Source: Homalodisca vitripennis
Lineage: Eukaryota; Arthropoda; Insecta; Hemiptera; Cicadellidae
Assembly: GCF_021130785.1 (NCBI RefSeq)
Contig: NC_060213.1
Location: forward strand, 129,532,001 to 129,596,000
Direction: 5' to 3'
Length of the DNA stretch: 64,000 nt
The notes under the pieces were generated by a model. That model was not told the DNA's origin and ran no database searches. It saw only the letters and a program-made list of their open reading frames with translations. Both the position numbers and the translations under genes were made by a program. Every line of letters begins with the position of its first letter. Position 1 is the first letter of the stretch. Shown here piece by piece: positions 37,401 to 50,900 of the stretch.

Positions 37401-40400
37401 TATCTGTATTTTATTACTGCTATCCTGCATATGGCAACAGTATCTCTAGGGGAGACATAGATTGGATTCAAAGACTGCAAAATTCTGCAGTTCGATTCAT
37501 TTTCAATTTGAGGGGCTTTGATCATGTGTCACCCTTCCGAGATGCTGTCAGTTTGTCCCCATGGAAAATGTATGCAGGATCGTGACATGTGGCATGATTG
37601 TGACAAATGATTGTACAGTAATTTATTTGTCTTGTTTGGGTGTTTTCTTTAGTCTATAGGTTTTAGTTTTTATTTTTATTTCCCAGTATTATGAATAGTG
37701 TAAGATATGACAAGAGTTGTTCTGTAAAGCAGTTGTTATACTGAGAAATGCTTGCAATAAAGGCATTTTTATTTATTTATTTACCACAAATTTTCTTGTA
37801 TAGCTACAGAAACTTTACGAAGTTCGATTCTGGCCGAGTAGAAGGCACCAATGTGATGTTGCATTCACTGGATAAGAAAGAAGAACAAAACAGAGCTTCA
37901 CTCAAGTGTATAATTGACACAACTATATTCTGTGGAGAAAATGAAATACCCCTTCGGGGACATTGGGCCACTGACGACCGAAAACCCTTTAGAAAAGGTG
38001 GTCAATTTTCTAGCGTTGTTTGGGTAAAGATCAAACTAACGGTCGGAAAATGCACAGGAAAAACTCTACTGATTAGAAGTTCGGCTGCTTTGGGTTTCAC
38101 TGATAGAGGTATTTATGAATGAGTTATAATGACGATTTTTTGTATCATTACACTGTAGACGAGTACATAATTATCGGAAAAAAAAAATCAATTTAGGTCG
38201 GAAATAAAATACACATGAAAAACTCTAATGATTAGAACTTCAACTACTTCGGACTTCAGTTATTGAGGTAAAAGTGGTATTTTTGATTAAGTTAGGGTGA
38301 CGAATTTTTGTTATCATTAAACTGTACTCGACTAACTATATATATATTGAGGAAAAAATCACTTCCAGTCGGTAAATACAGAAGAAAAGCTCTCTACACA
38401 TTCAAGTTTTGACGATTTTGGATTTCACTGGTTGAGTGGTTGAGGTAAAAGTAGTACTTATAATTATGTTACGGCATTGATTTTAGGTATTAATTCAATG
38501 CCGACTAATAAATATATAATTATCAAGAAAAACAAAAATAATCAATTCCGATCGGAATATACTAAGGAAAATGAAATAATACCTCAGTCAGTGTAATCCA
38601 AAGTAGTCGGAACTTCTTATCAGTAGAATTTTTCCTGTGTATTATCCGACCGGAAGCGATTTTTTCAATTTTTCTTCGATAATTAAGTAGTTATTAGTCG
38701 GCGTTCAATTGATACCCAAAATCAATATTCTAACATAATTCTAAGTACCAGTTTTATCTCAACGACTCAACCAGTGAAATCCAAAATCATCAAAACTTGA
38801 ATAGCTTTTCTTTGGTATTTACCGACCGGAAGTGATTTTATTCTCGATAATTATACAGGTACAGTGTACAGTTTAATGATAACAAAAATCGTCGTCCTAA
38901 CTCAACCGAAAACACCACGTTTACCTCAATCACTGAAGTCCAAATTAGTTGAAGTTCTAATCAGTAGAGTTTTTCAAATGTATTTTCCGACCAAAAGTGA
39001 TTTTTTTTTATTTTGTTCGATAATTATATACACGTCTACAGTTTAATGACACCTAAAATCAACGTCGTAACTTAATTCTAAGCAGTCATTTTTCGTCCCC
39101 AAGACGAATTTGAACGAAGTGGTCGCTAATTTAAACTGTTTGCCATGTTACGGTTCAGGTTACTTTGCCACGTCACGTGACCGCGCCCTATAGAAATACT
39201 GTGATTACACTACACTATCCGAAAAGCCGAGCCCAAAAGTATCGTTTGATACTTTATGATTTAAACGAAAGGACAATTATATTTTTAACAACGGTCACTT
39301 TGATCAATTAAATCAATCAATTTAATGTTTGTAGACAAGAGTAATGATAACTCTCCTTTTTTCTCCTGCTCCATGCTTCATTTTTCAATGTCTTAAAATT
39401 TCGGGGGGGGGGGGGGGGGGGTCCGGACCCCCTGGACTCCCCCCCTTCGCTACGCCACTGCGATCCTCCAAACACTTTGAAACTATTAGTGAAACAACTC
39501 ACTATAATTAAAATATACCGGAAAATAGTTTTGTGGTTGTTGCATATACGTATATGGTTTTTAGCAAAAAAACTTGTAGTCTTTACATTTTTTTCGTATG
39601 TATTGTTAGTGCTATTATAAGCCGTACATGTAAGTTAATACAATAAACCCAATATCTCCTACACATTTGAAGATTTTTCCACGCATTTTAGTGAAATACT
39701 TTTAACAAAATACAGTTATTTTAAATGGGACTTATATTTTCTTCATATTTATAAAAAATACACACAATTTTAGAAAATCTTAAATATACAAATTAAAATA
39801 CTTTTTTTTTGGGGGGGGGGGGGCAAGGATGGGGAATCTGCAGCCAGATACCCTGGAGGTTATTCTTCTTGCCTTTACTCCAGGTTATGCTGGGTTGACT
39901 ACGTTATAAAGATCGCCGACCCGCTAAAACCCACCCTTTTCTTTTCTGCCCACCTAGCCGGAACCGCTTCATAGCATTCAGCTGTGAAGACAGACACCGC
40001 TTCAGCTAAGTGAGTGCCTTGTGCTACCACCTTACTGCCGCATTGTTTCGTCTTCCATTTTTCGTCGAATTATGGAAAAGGCCATCCTGCTGATTGCAGC
40101 CCACTTGTCTTCAGACTCCAACATACAGACGATTAGTGTCTCAGGTATCAGGTGTCCGGTAGTACCAAAGCAGTTTGCTTGTGCTTCTGCCCACTTCTCA
40201 CAGTGGAAGAAGGTGTGTTCTGCGGTGTCTTCCTCCTTGCAGTAACGACAGGTGCTTGATTCGCTTTTTCCAATCTTTTCAAGGTAGTACCGGAAGCATC
40301 CATGACCAAACAGAATCCGTGTCAAATGGAAATTTACCTCTCCGTGCCTTCGTTCTGCCCATCTTCTTACGTCTGGGATGAGCCTTCTTGTCCAGGCGCC

Positions 40401-43400
40401 TTTAGCTGAAACCTCCCATTCCCGCTGCCAACTGTCATACAGTCTTTCCTGTAACATCGTCCTGTCCCTCTCGCCTTGGTACAGGTCTGTTCGTTCCTTC
40501 ACCAGTAGGTGGGCAGGTGGAGTACTGGCCAGCACTAGAACCGCATCCAGAGATATTGTTCTGTAGGTCGATGTTATTCTCATTGCTGCATTCCGTTGCA
40601 CCCTGGGAGCCACATCCCTTGCTTTTGCAAACTGCATGGCACTTTGCTACACCGGTGCTCCATACAAAAGCAGAGACCGAGCTGCTGAGAATATGTCTTC
40701 TTTTTTCCTCCTTTGGGCCTCGAATGTTCTTCATTGTTCGACTTATAGCTACTGTCATCACAGAGGCCTTTCTTGCGGTTTCCTCAACATGGGGAATAAA
40801 GGTCCTTGATTTGTCCAACCAAATACCTAAGTATTTTACCTTGGTCTTAGGTGTGATACTTGATCCTTGCACCAAAAAGGTGATTGGGTGAAGTCTCCTC
40901 CTTCCAGCCATAATGATTGCTTCTGTCTTTTGTGGGGCCAATACTAGTCCCAGTTCCTCCAAGTGGCAGCCGACCCGCAAAATGGCCTCATTTGCTCTTT
41001 CCATTAGAACACGTTCTGTGCTTCCAATCACAACCAGTGCAAGGTCATCAGCGTACCCAACAACCTTTGCGTTAGGTGGGAGAGCCAGATGGAACACAGT
41101 GTCATACAAGACATTCCACAAGGTCGGGCCAAGTACGGATCCTTGTGGGACCCCACTGGTGACTTTTCTTGAGATTCCATTTCCCAGGTCAAGAGTTCTA
41201 TTCCCTAGGTAGGCCTGAATCATGCGTCTGAGATATGTAGAAATTCCTATTTGTTTCAGACGCTGCAGGATTTTTTGCCACGACGCACTGTTGAAAGCGT
41301 TCTTCACATCCAGGAGAATCACAGCAGGAATCTATCGGTGGTGTTGACCTCCACTCACAGCATGCTGCACCAGTTTGACAACTGCATTCACTGCGTCCAC
41401 TGTCGAGCATCCCGACCTGAATCCATACTGGTTCTCTGACAGAGCATTAGACCTCTTAAGCTCTTCCTGGAGTCTTCCTACCAGTAACTGCTCAAACAGC
41501 TTACCCACTGTGCTTAGTAGGCATAAAGGTCTGTAGGAGTCTGTCCTGCCTTCTGGCTTACCAACTTTAGGGATGAGTACCAGTCTCGCTGTCTTCCAAT
41601 CTGCAGGAAAAATCTCCTCTTTAAAGGCTGTGTTTAGGATAGCAAGAACCTTATCTGGGACAATAGCCACTGCCAGTTTTACCACCTCCGGCGGTATACC
41701 ATCAGGCCCTGGGCTCTTGTTTGGCTTTATCTTTTTGCCTGCCGTGTTTAGCTCCTCCTTTGTAAAGGGTGGGATTTCCAGAGCAGCGATTTCCTCGTGC
41801 TCTACAGGGGGATGCTCGGGGAAAAGGGCATCAACACATTGTGTTAGTGTGTCTTTGTCCAGCACTGGCAAACTGCATCCAAACTTCTTCATAACAATCC
41901 TGTAAGCGTTTCCTCATGGGTCTTCTTCAAGTTGGTCACACAAAGCAAGCCACTTTAGTCTCTTGGTTCCCAGGATCTCCTTCTTGTATCTCTGGCGTTC
42001 TTGTCTGAGCAGTGTAACCAGCCTTTGGACTTCACCTGCATCTGGTCCCAATCTCCCTCTTGCCCTGGTGACTCGCCTTCGCAAGGACATGCATGATGCT
42101 CTAAGAGATGCCATATCTGTAGTCCACCAGTAAACTGATCTTCTCCTGCAATGTTTCCTTGTCCCAAGTACATTTTCGCACACTTTCTGCAGACCCTGGG
42201 TCAATTCTTGTGTATCTCTACCTTTTACACAATTGAATTGCCGTCTCAAAGCTTTTTCTAATGCTTCCATTATTTTCATCTGGCCGTACTTTCCATCCTT
42301 TTGCTGGTCATGATGTTCGGTTCTGCTCCCTGCGATCAATGTTTAGCTCAAAAAAGATTTGCATGTGATCACTCAGAGTTTCTTCCTCGCTAACATGCCA
42401 ACCACTGGCATATTCGGCCAGGTCCTCTGTCACAAAAGTGAGGTCAATGATGGAATGATGCTCCCTTCTCCGAAAAGTTGGCACTCTCCCTTCATTTAAC
42501 ACTATGAGGTTGTTTTCTGCAGCCCAGTCAATGACTAATCTTCCTCTTCTTCCTGAGACGGTCTTCCCCCACTCCTCGGCCTTAGCATTGAAGTTACCTC
42601 CAATCACTACTCCCTTTCTACTGTTTCTCCTAAAAGTTGCCAATTCCTCCAATCCCTCTTCTAACTCTCTTATTGCCTTTCCAGAAGGGAGGTAGCAGCT
42701 ACAGACGTAGAAACGTTCAAATTCAATCCATGAAAATGTGTTTCCATGTCCTCGACTTTTCACCATCTGGCTTTGGCTTAAGCTCTTCACACACGACCCT
42801 CGATGTGCATCAACTGACCAAGTTCCATTATGCGCTGTCCAGATGTTAGGCTCACTGAGCATGATGACATCCAGCATTTTCTTTCTGGCCACGGCCTGCA
42901 GTAAATCTATTGCAGTTTGGCTCTTCATTCCGTTTAGCTGAACAAATCAAAACATTTCTTTTACTCTCTGGACAGTCAGCTCCATTGCAGAAGCAATGTG
43001 TCCCTCCTCAAGACAATGGTAGCAACGTAGACGTTCTTCTCGAAGTCTCACTCTGCAGTAGACCCATCCTACCTTCACTCTCCCCATCTGCTCGAGTTGA
43101 TTTGCTGCAGATTTAGAGAGGATGACTGTTGCTTTCTGCGTCCATATGCTGGTCTTAATGAGGAAACCTTTGCATCCATGGCTGAGATGCTGACTTTCAA
43201 CGAATCTGCAAGTGCAGTCATTATCTCCTCTTCATTGACATCCACCTCCAAGTCCTTTATATGGAGCACTGCTTTTTTCTTGGGAGCCACTGCATGAATT
43301 CCCTCGATGTTTTTGTTTGTGATTGCTTCTCGCAATGCTTCGGCCTTGTCTGTTTTTTCCCCAGCCTGATGACTAGATCACCATTGTTAGATTTTCGAAG

Positions 43401-44947
43401 AGACATTACATTAGCACCAGTCTCCTCTATGTCCACCTGGCTTTTCACCAGAGCAGCATAGGTTCTTTTGGTATCTGACTTCACCACCACAATCTCTTCA
43501 ACTTTTTGCCGCGGCTGTCTTTTCCTAGTGACGATACGGTAGCCTTCGTCGTCCGTTTCTTTCTGCGTATGTCCTTTATCAGACCTCTGTCCCTGCTTTA
43601 CCTCTGTCAGATTTGGTTTGGCTTGCTCTTCAGTCCTTGAAATACCTGGAGTACTATCAGTCCCGGAATGAGACCGCTTGTGCTTGGGTTTATGCCCAAA
43701 CGTAGCATCATCTAGTCTGATCCCAGGATTCATCTCATCCCGCATCTCTCTTCTTTTCCCTTCTTTTTTCCTGGTGTAAGGACCTGCCTTCTGCATTTCA
43801 GTCCCCTTGTCCACTTTTTTGAAAAGCGTAGTTTGTGATGCTTTATCTTCCAAATGTATTCTGGCAAGGAATTCTTTTGCCGAACTGGGGAACGCTGCGG
43901 CTTGGAACTCCTGGCAAAAGCCTAAACCACTTCCACAACTGCGCCCTCTTCCATGTCTTTTTCTTCTTGGCTTCTTCCAGTAGCATTTTGAAAAGCGGAG
44001 GCCTGGTTGCCTACCACCCGCTTCCCACTCTTTCCTCCATCACAGAATTTGTCTCCCCCAGAATCCGTGAGACAGCCTGGTGTCAAGACACCAGAGAGGG
44101 ATTCACCTGATTGGCTACCCTCCTGGGGTAATTTGTTTTGATCCTGCAATATTGTAATTCATCACCACCATCCTAAGTTGTTTGTGGGAGCGCCCGCCGA
44201 TGTCCTTGTCTTGAAAACGTGTACTCGCCGACCGCCATCAGGTACTGGACCCTTCCAGAGAACTCCTCTTCGGCTCCAGCCCCGTATTGAGTGGGCCCCA
44301 CGCACTTTCACCCACCCAGGGATATTTATTGACTTCCCAGTCTAGATCCATGGTGTCCTGCACTTGGCAGTCATGGCTCTTCACCATGCACCAAGGTCTT
44401 GCAATAGAAGAGGCTGTGTTAGCCTCTCTATTACCTGAGGATTGGAAAAGATGTCCTCTTAGGCAGTTTAACCTCATACCCAGAAGCAAATTAAAATACT
44501 TCATATATTGTTATTATTCGAAAATGTATTTAAATACTAGCTACCCATGGCTTCGCACGCAATCTTAGAACCAAAGTCCTTATATTACTTAGTAAAAGCA
44601 ATTATGATGTAATATGATGGAAGTCCTATAAAAATGTTAAAACGTAAGTAGGCATACATCAGGTAGATATTATTTAAGTTTGTGGTAAATAGTATCAGAG
44701 TTTAACTTAATTATTATATCATGTTTGGCAAGTGTTGGAGCATTTCTGGTTCTAATTAATTATGTACATAACGCCACAGCTGAAGCTGCCTTGTCATCCC
44801 GATCAAGAAAACACAAATCTCAGATCAACAGGTCTCGGAAACTTACTTCGGTCAAAAAGCGTATATTTCCAGTCCTTGTCATATATTTCAGGTTTAAGAT
44901 ATTTCCAGTACTATAGTAGGGTTTGCCTTGTTGTTCTGACGAAGAAG

Positions 44948-44983
<36 letters not shown>

Positions 44984-47900
44984 GTAGGACCAAGATGCCT
45001 TCTTCGGTTAAATAGTGCCTACTTAAGACCATTTAAATTCACTTACCTACTATGTCACAGTTTAACTTGCCATATTGCCTCGATAAAATTTTATATACGT
45101 TCAATTATCTAGTTCTCGGAAATCTACTTTGGTCAAAATCGTGTTGACTTAGTTGAGTTTACCTTGTCCTGACGAAGAAAATACACACATAAGTAGGACT
45201 GAAAAGCCTACTACGACCTAGGGGAGAGTCCTACCTACTTACTATGTACTTTCGGTATAAGAGGGAAATTCTTATTAAGGTTTTGCAACTTTCCAAAATA
45301 ATCATTATTTGCGTTACACTTGTTTTTTGGACTGTAGCCAGGGAAAGAATGAATCGTTAAGGCATGTTAGTATTCATTTTTCTGTTTTTCCATTAGCCAT
45401 TGTTAAAATGTAATATCATAATGTCAAGGAAGCCCGCCAGTTTAACCCTCCAAGTGATAGCGGCTCAGACCGAGCCGTTAGGGACCCCGTCTCAATCGAT
45501 AACGGCTCGGTCCGAGCCGTTCGTGAAAAACGATGTAAAATAATAACTAGTATCGGAATTCAGCTATATTTTATACTAAACGGTTTAGAAAGAGTTCCTT
45601 TACTTGATACTCTATGTCGTATATTTTCAAGCAGATACAAATTAACATTATATGGAACTTGTTGTTGAAAAGTACATTTTTTGGCAGTTTTCGATTTGTT
45701 TATGCTGGTGAAAAACATATTCAAAATCAATTTTTCATGTAAATATAAACTACAAGTGTTATACATCTTTGTGTTCAAACTTAAATTGTGAATCTTTTGT
45801 ATATAATGAATTTCAAATATGTTACTATGGAAATTGTGAAAAATAGCCTCAAAAATATAATTTTTATTGGAAAAATTTGTTTTTCAAGGTCATTAGTAAA
45901 TAATACAATGAAAAAATTTTCTTGTTAAGTTTTTCTGTATCATTACCATTTAGTACATATTATAGTGAACATTTTAATATATAATATGTTATATTTCAGG
46001 TATATTTGATATGTTTTATGAATTAAAACAAAAAACACTGCGCATCATCATAAAAAGGCCTATCACTGTAGAGTAATATGAGTATCACTTGGAGGGTTAA
46101 AGTAACTTATGTGAAAACATTCATAATTTTGTTCATTAAGGTTAGTTTTATAACAGTATTTTAATGCATTAGATGATTTTAATTCGTCACTGGCGCAATC
46201 TGGAGTAAAATGTACATATTAATGTTTTATTTACTATCTGCATTACACTACCGATCAAGCACTGTTTACTTATAATTGATCAAATTCAAATTTAAACAGA
46301 TGTTTCAGAAAGTTTTTTGAACTATAGCTGTAAAAATACGTTTCGTTCTTATCATAACATTCGAATGTAAACAAACTAATTTTTCAATTTGAATTCGACT
46401 TTATATGACGAAATGAATGTGTTATGGGTGGTAAAAAGCACTCTAAATGTTAATTCAGACCAAAAGCTATACCTGTTCCAAATTTCAGCACAATCCATAT
46501 AGCAGTTTCAGCGTGATTCGAGGACAAACCTCCAAACATCCAAACATTTAAACTTTCGCATTTATAATATTAGTGGGATGCATCATTTTAAAATATTGAG
46601 GACTTCCACAAAATACTCGACATTGTAATTTATGTGACTTTAACCCAAGTTTTTGCTAAGTGAACACTGAAAGATTTCACTTAGTAGTTCTAACAGGGCA
46701 AATTATACAAAATTCATGTCTGGTCAGCTCATACTCTAGTACATGCTGGAATCGGTTAACCTCTAATGTTCATCTTTAAGTGATATTGGTGATGGAGGAG
46801 AATTTTGGGATACAGTTCGATAAGCGGTATTGGTTTTTTTTTAAATAGAAATATTAACAAGCAATATTGCATAACTACATCCATCAATGTAATCAACCGA
46901 TACTGATTAATTAATTTGAACAATTACTTAAATCATCGGTTCCAACTGCAAAGACGTTTCCACACCATAAACAAAATCTCTTTTTTGGAATGACTTCAAA
47001 TAAATGAGAAAGATAGTTAACATTAGAAAACTTGAGCACTGGAACATGATTAACTGCGTTTTTCTTAATCTCACGAGATTGTTTTATTGTTACGATGTTT
47101 ATAATATTTAAATTACATTTTACTTATTACCTGTCATATGGGTTTGTTTAATGGCTCTTTAATTGCTTATGGTGTTATGTAACTGTGAATATGAAATGAA
47201 TTTTAAAAATTTCAAATACATGACCTTTGTTTAGTATTTTAGATACACTGATAGTTCGGTTATCGATATATGAAGTATCAATGATTATATTGGGTAATAT
47301 AAAAACCAGATCCGATTATCATAATTTGCCTGAAAGATGTTCCACCTGATCGTTGCATTTCCAGCCCAAAAGAAAAGAACTCACTTTCTTTAAGTCCCAG
47401 TCTTTCCGAGTGACATTGTTCTTCTTCACCTCCCAGTAATTGGCGCCATAAGGATACTCCTCTTCTAATGAGAGTTCATTGGATGCGCTTCCATTTATAA
47501 AAACTCGGGTGGAGCTAAACAAACATAACCTTTGTTAGAGCATAAATTCATAACAGTTTTGTCATGATTAAAAACTATTGTATCATTATTACAATGTATA
47601 CTTTCAATAACAACAACGATAATTTTAAGAGCAGATTTACTATGGAAGACTGAAAGAATAAGAGTTTAACTTGCACAAAAACATGCATGCATTCTGAACA
47701 CATTGCCCTGTTCAAGCAAAAACCCAAGTTTAACTAAACAAACAAAAAAAACCCAAAAAACAACCAAATCTATTATAAAGCCACTAAAAATAGGCAAATT
47801 AAAGGTCTAAAATAATTACAGACAAATCCTTCGTCAAGCTGTATTATACATTCTGTTACACAACACTAGTTTTATTACTTTTTCAAAATGGATGTTTTTA

Positions 47901-50900
47901 TAAAATTGGAACCATTTATAAATCTAAATTCCTGGATGAATTGGACTATTTTCAGTGAGAGAAGATATTGAAGATTGGACTATAATGAAGATATTGAGAA
48001 GTCTCCCTCTTCCAGATATTATTTCATTATTAAGATAAAAGTATTAAGATGTAATTCTTTCTGACAACTGAAATATGTGAAGGTTTTTTACGTGTACAGT
48101 GGTGCTGAAGTTATCCGTAACAATAGTTTTTACTCGGTCCACTTACAAACTGAAACTATAAATAATCTGAGACTACAAAAAACCAAGTTTTAACACCAAG
48201 AATATTTTTTACGTAGGGGGTTTCAATTTGGTGGGAAATATTAATTATCCAAAAATAAATTTCAAAATTTTGTGCACTTAATCATTTAAATATTAAAAAC
48301 GTATTCACTTTACTACAAAAAAAATAATGACAAAGTTTGGATGTGTATTAATAATATTTTTAACATCAGTCATTACCCATAACCCTACGATAAAAAACAA
48401 GGGCATGGAACATTGTTATTACAGGGAAAAAGGTTGTCTCACTACAGCCGGCTTTGATACTTTATTGGTCACTAATGCTTGCTTACTTAAATTGTGTTCT
48501 CTGTTGTTACTTAGCACAAGAAGTGATGGAAGACCCATTGCCATTTTCATATTGGGGTGTACAGTGGTTCATTTTGCTGTCATCTGTGTAAGACAGAACA
48601 TTGCAATGTCTTGTGTGTTTTACTTATACATAATTATATCAAAACCATGAGTGCCACCATAGAAGATCCCGCCAAATGGGAAGTGTGTGTGAGACATTCT
48701 ACGATTTGTATAGGCTGAATATCACTCTGCAGCCGATATTCCATCATGATTGAAGGTAGCCTACAGCCCAAACATTCAGAGTGACGTGTGATGGGTTGAC
48801 AAAGAGAAAAGTGGTAGGCTTTTTCTTGTCTGTGATGACCACGAGGAAGTACATAAGAACTCTTGCTTCATGAACTCGGAACGTTCCGAACAATTTTCCA
48901 AGTTTTTCGGAGTTTACACGAGATTGTTGAAGAAAACAGGCTATCAAACGTTTTGTCCTTGTTGGGTACCAAAAGTGCTAATCAATATTCACAATAACAA
49001 CAAAACGATACCTGTTATAGACTTTTTTTGTGGTATGCAAGTGAAAATTCTTGAACAGGATGTTGTTATTGGTGATGTGACATGTGTGGCAAATGTGAAT
49101 GCTGGGAGAAAGCAGCAAGCAATGGTATGGGAACATACCACCTGTTGGGTATGTTCCTTGGTGGCAGATTTTTATGCAGAGGGTATTTGAAAGACGTAGA
49201 ACATTATAATAAATAATTTATATTATTTATTATAATGTACATGTTAGAGAGGTTAATTTACACTGAAGATGGTTAAAAACCGAAACACGTGTATGTCAAT
49301 AAAAAGATTTTTAAAAGGGTTTTAGTTACTTTTCATTACATTAATATATTAATAAATAATTTAATTTGTATGGAAATTATAAGAAAAAATTAAAAATCTG
49401 TAGTTTCAAGTTGTATATAGTAAAATAGTTTAATGTGTGAAACTTGAGTTTTTATTTAAACTTGGAAATTACTTTCTAGATGACTCTCGTATATTTCGGC
49501 CTTTTATAATGTATCCATACATCCTGCTGGTATTGAAAGTTACCTAAATAAGATTTCCATCATACAGACATAAATATATACAGTTGGTAATCTTATAATT
49601 TGAAGTTACAAAACTATAAGTATTTGTTTATACCTTAATGTAAATTTCCTTAATTTTACTAATAATGTTTGGTTCTAAGTGAATAAATTAATCAGTGCAA
49701 ACTTCATATATATCTAAACTAACAGAACTAAAATAGATTTAAAACAAATAATGTGTTACAAATCTTACTTGTCACCACTGCTCAACAGGCTTGCCAACTC
49801 GTTATGGTCGGTCTTATTGAAGGCGTTCAATAAATGGCGGAAAGCACGAGGACCCCGGGTTGTCACGTAACGATACAGATACTCCGTCCTGTTGCTCTCT
49901 TCCACGGACTGAACAACATTTGTATTAATTAGTAGTGGCCAGAGTTGTGGGAACAAGAAGGGAAGATTCAAGATCTTTGTTGTTCTTTAAACACATTCAA
50001 CAGTGCAATAGACTTCGTCAAGTTACTAAAATATTCTAAGCTAAAACTAAAAGTAAACAATTCAGATTCTACCTACTCAATCCAGCCTACCAGTAAATAT
50101 ATAGATCTACACAATTAATAACAACAGTAACCAAACATCCAACAGATCTATATAAATTGACAATAATAACTAAATAACACTATATTGACATATTTAACAA
50201 GGATAACATTTTAAAACTCAACAATAGCAGAAATAAATAAATACATTCAATGAGAGATAAAATTAAAAAAATAATGTTGTGGTATCACAATTTAACAAAG
50301 CTTTAGTTTTTTTATTAGCTCTCTGTTAACTTACAATATAATTAAATAAAACTAATTTGAAATCAATTAAATATCAAAAACGTAAATATTCAGAAATTTA
50401 ATCAGAACTTTTTTAAACTGAACTTTTAAAGTGCAGAAAAAATATGTCCAAAGTCATAAGAAAACCTTCAAGCAATAACTGTTACCATGAGGGTTTGACT
50501 TCTTTTCAAAAATATCATGATCAAATTGTAATTTTTTGTAAAATTGTACAGTTATAATGGTAATGTTTTTATATATTGACAAGCTAAATCTGCAAACTAA
50601 CATAGACCACCACAAATATAGTACAAAAACTGTCTTGCCAATGCACCACATGCACAGCCCTGTATGGAAAGAGTCCAACTTAAAATGGCTGGCAACTGTG
50701 GAATCATTCTTCTACCAACATCAATAAAGCAGCTTAAAGGACAGCTCTTAAAAAACACAACACGACTTCCTCGTGAGCAGACCAGCATACACACTAGAAC
50801 AATTTAAAGCGCAAGAGAAGATGACCTACAATGCAATCATCATAATTCACATTTGTAGCATAATTATATTACACTGTGCTTATGACACTATTGCTGATCT

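Larger units (their letters stand above)
37140..39460 (+). mobile_element. hAT-superfamily DNA transposon, 2.3 kb, non-autonomous
   Basis: Ends CAGTAGCGTAGCCAGAAATT (left) and, inverted, CAGTGGCGTAGCGAAGG (right), each followed by a long G run. Exact 8-bp target duplication CGATCCTC at 37132-37139 and 39461-39468, diagnostic of hAT elements. Inside are a LINE 3' fragment, a piece of hAT transposase and an inverted array of ~150-bp units. Confidence 0.9.
39804..44486 (-). mobile_element. R1-clade LINE, 4.7 kb, with 15-bp target duplication
   Basis: Reverse-strand non-LTR retrotransposon flanked by exact CAAATTAAAATACTT at 39789-39803 and 44487-44501. Gene order on its strand is 5' region, gag-like ORF1, then ORF2 with endonuclease, RT and zinc-finger tail. 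The 3' end is a run of about 13 C followed by A's. ORF2 needs few repairs (two in-frame stops and about two frameshifts), so the insertion is fairly young. R1 relatives usually target 28S rDNA; here the site is intronic. Confidence 0.92.
44535..46578 (+). mobile_element. Unclassified dispersed repeat with conserved ends
   Basis: Starts ATACTAGCTACCCATGGCTT + CGCACGC and ends TTCGCATTTATAATATTAGT + GGGAT, after CCAAATTTCAGCACAATCCA. This pair of end motifs is familiar from repeats common in many insect genomes, whose class I cannot assign. It contains a diverged internal duplication (44820-45030 versus 45105-45240; shared TCTCGGAAA, GGTCAAAA, CTGACGAAGAA), an AT microsatellite and a piggyBac-like MITE. 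Confidence 0.5.
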
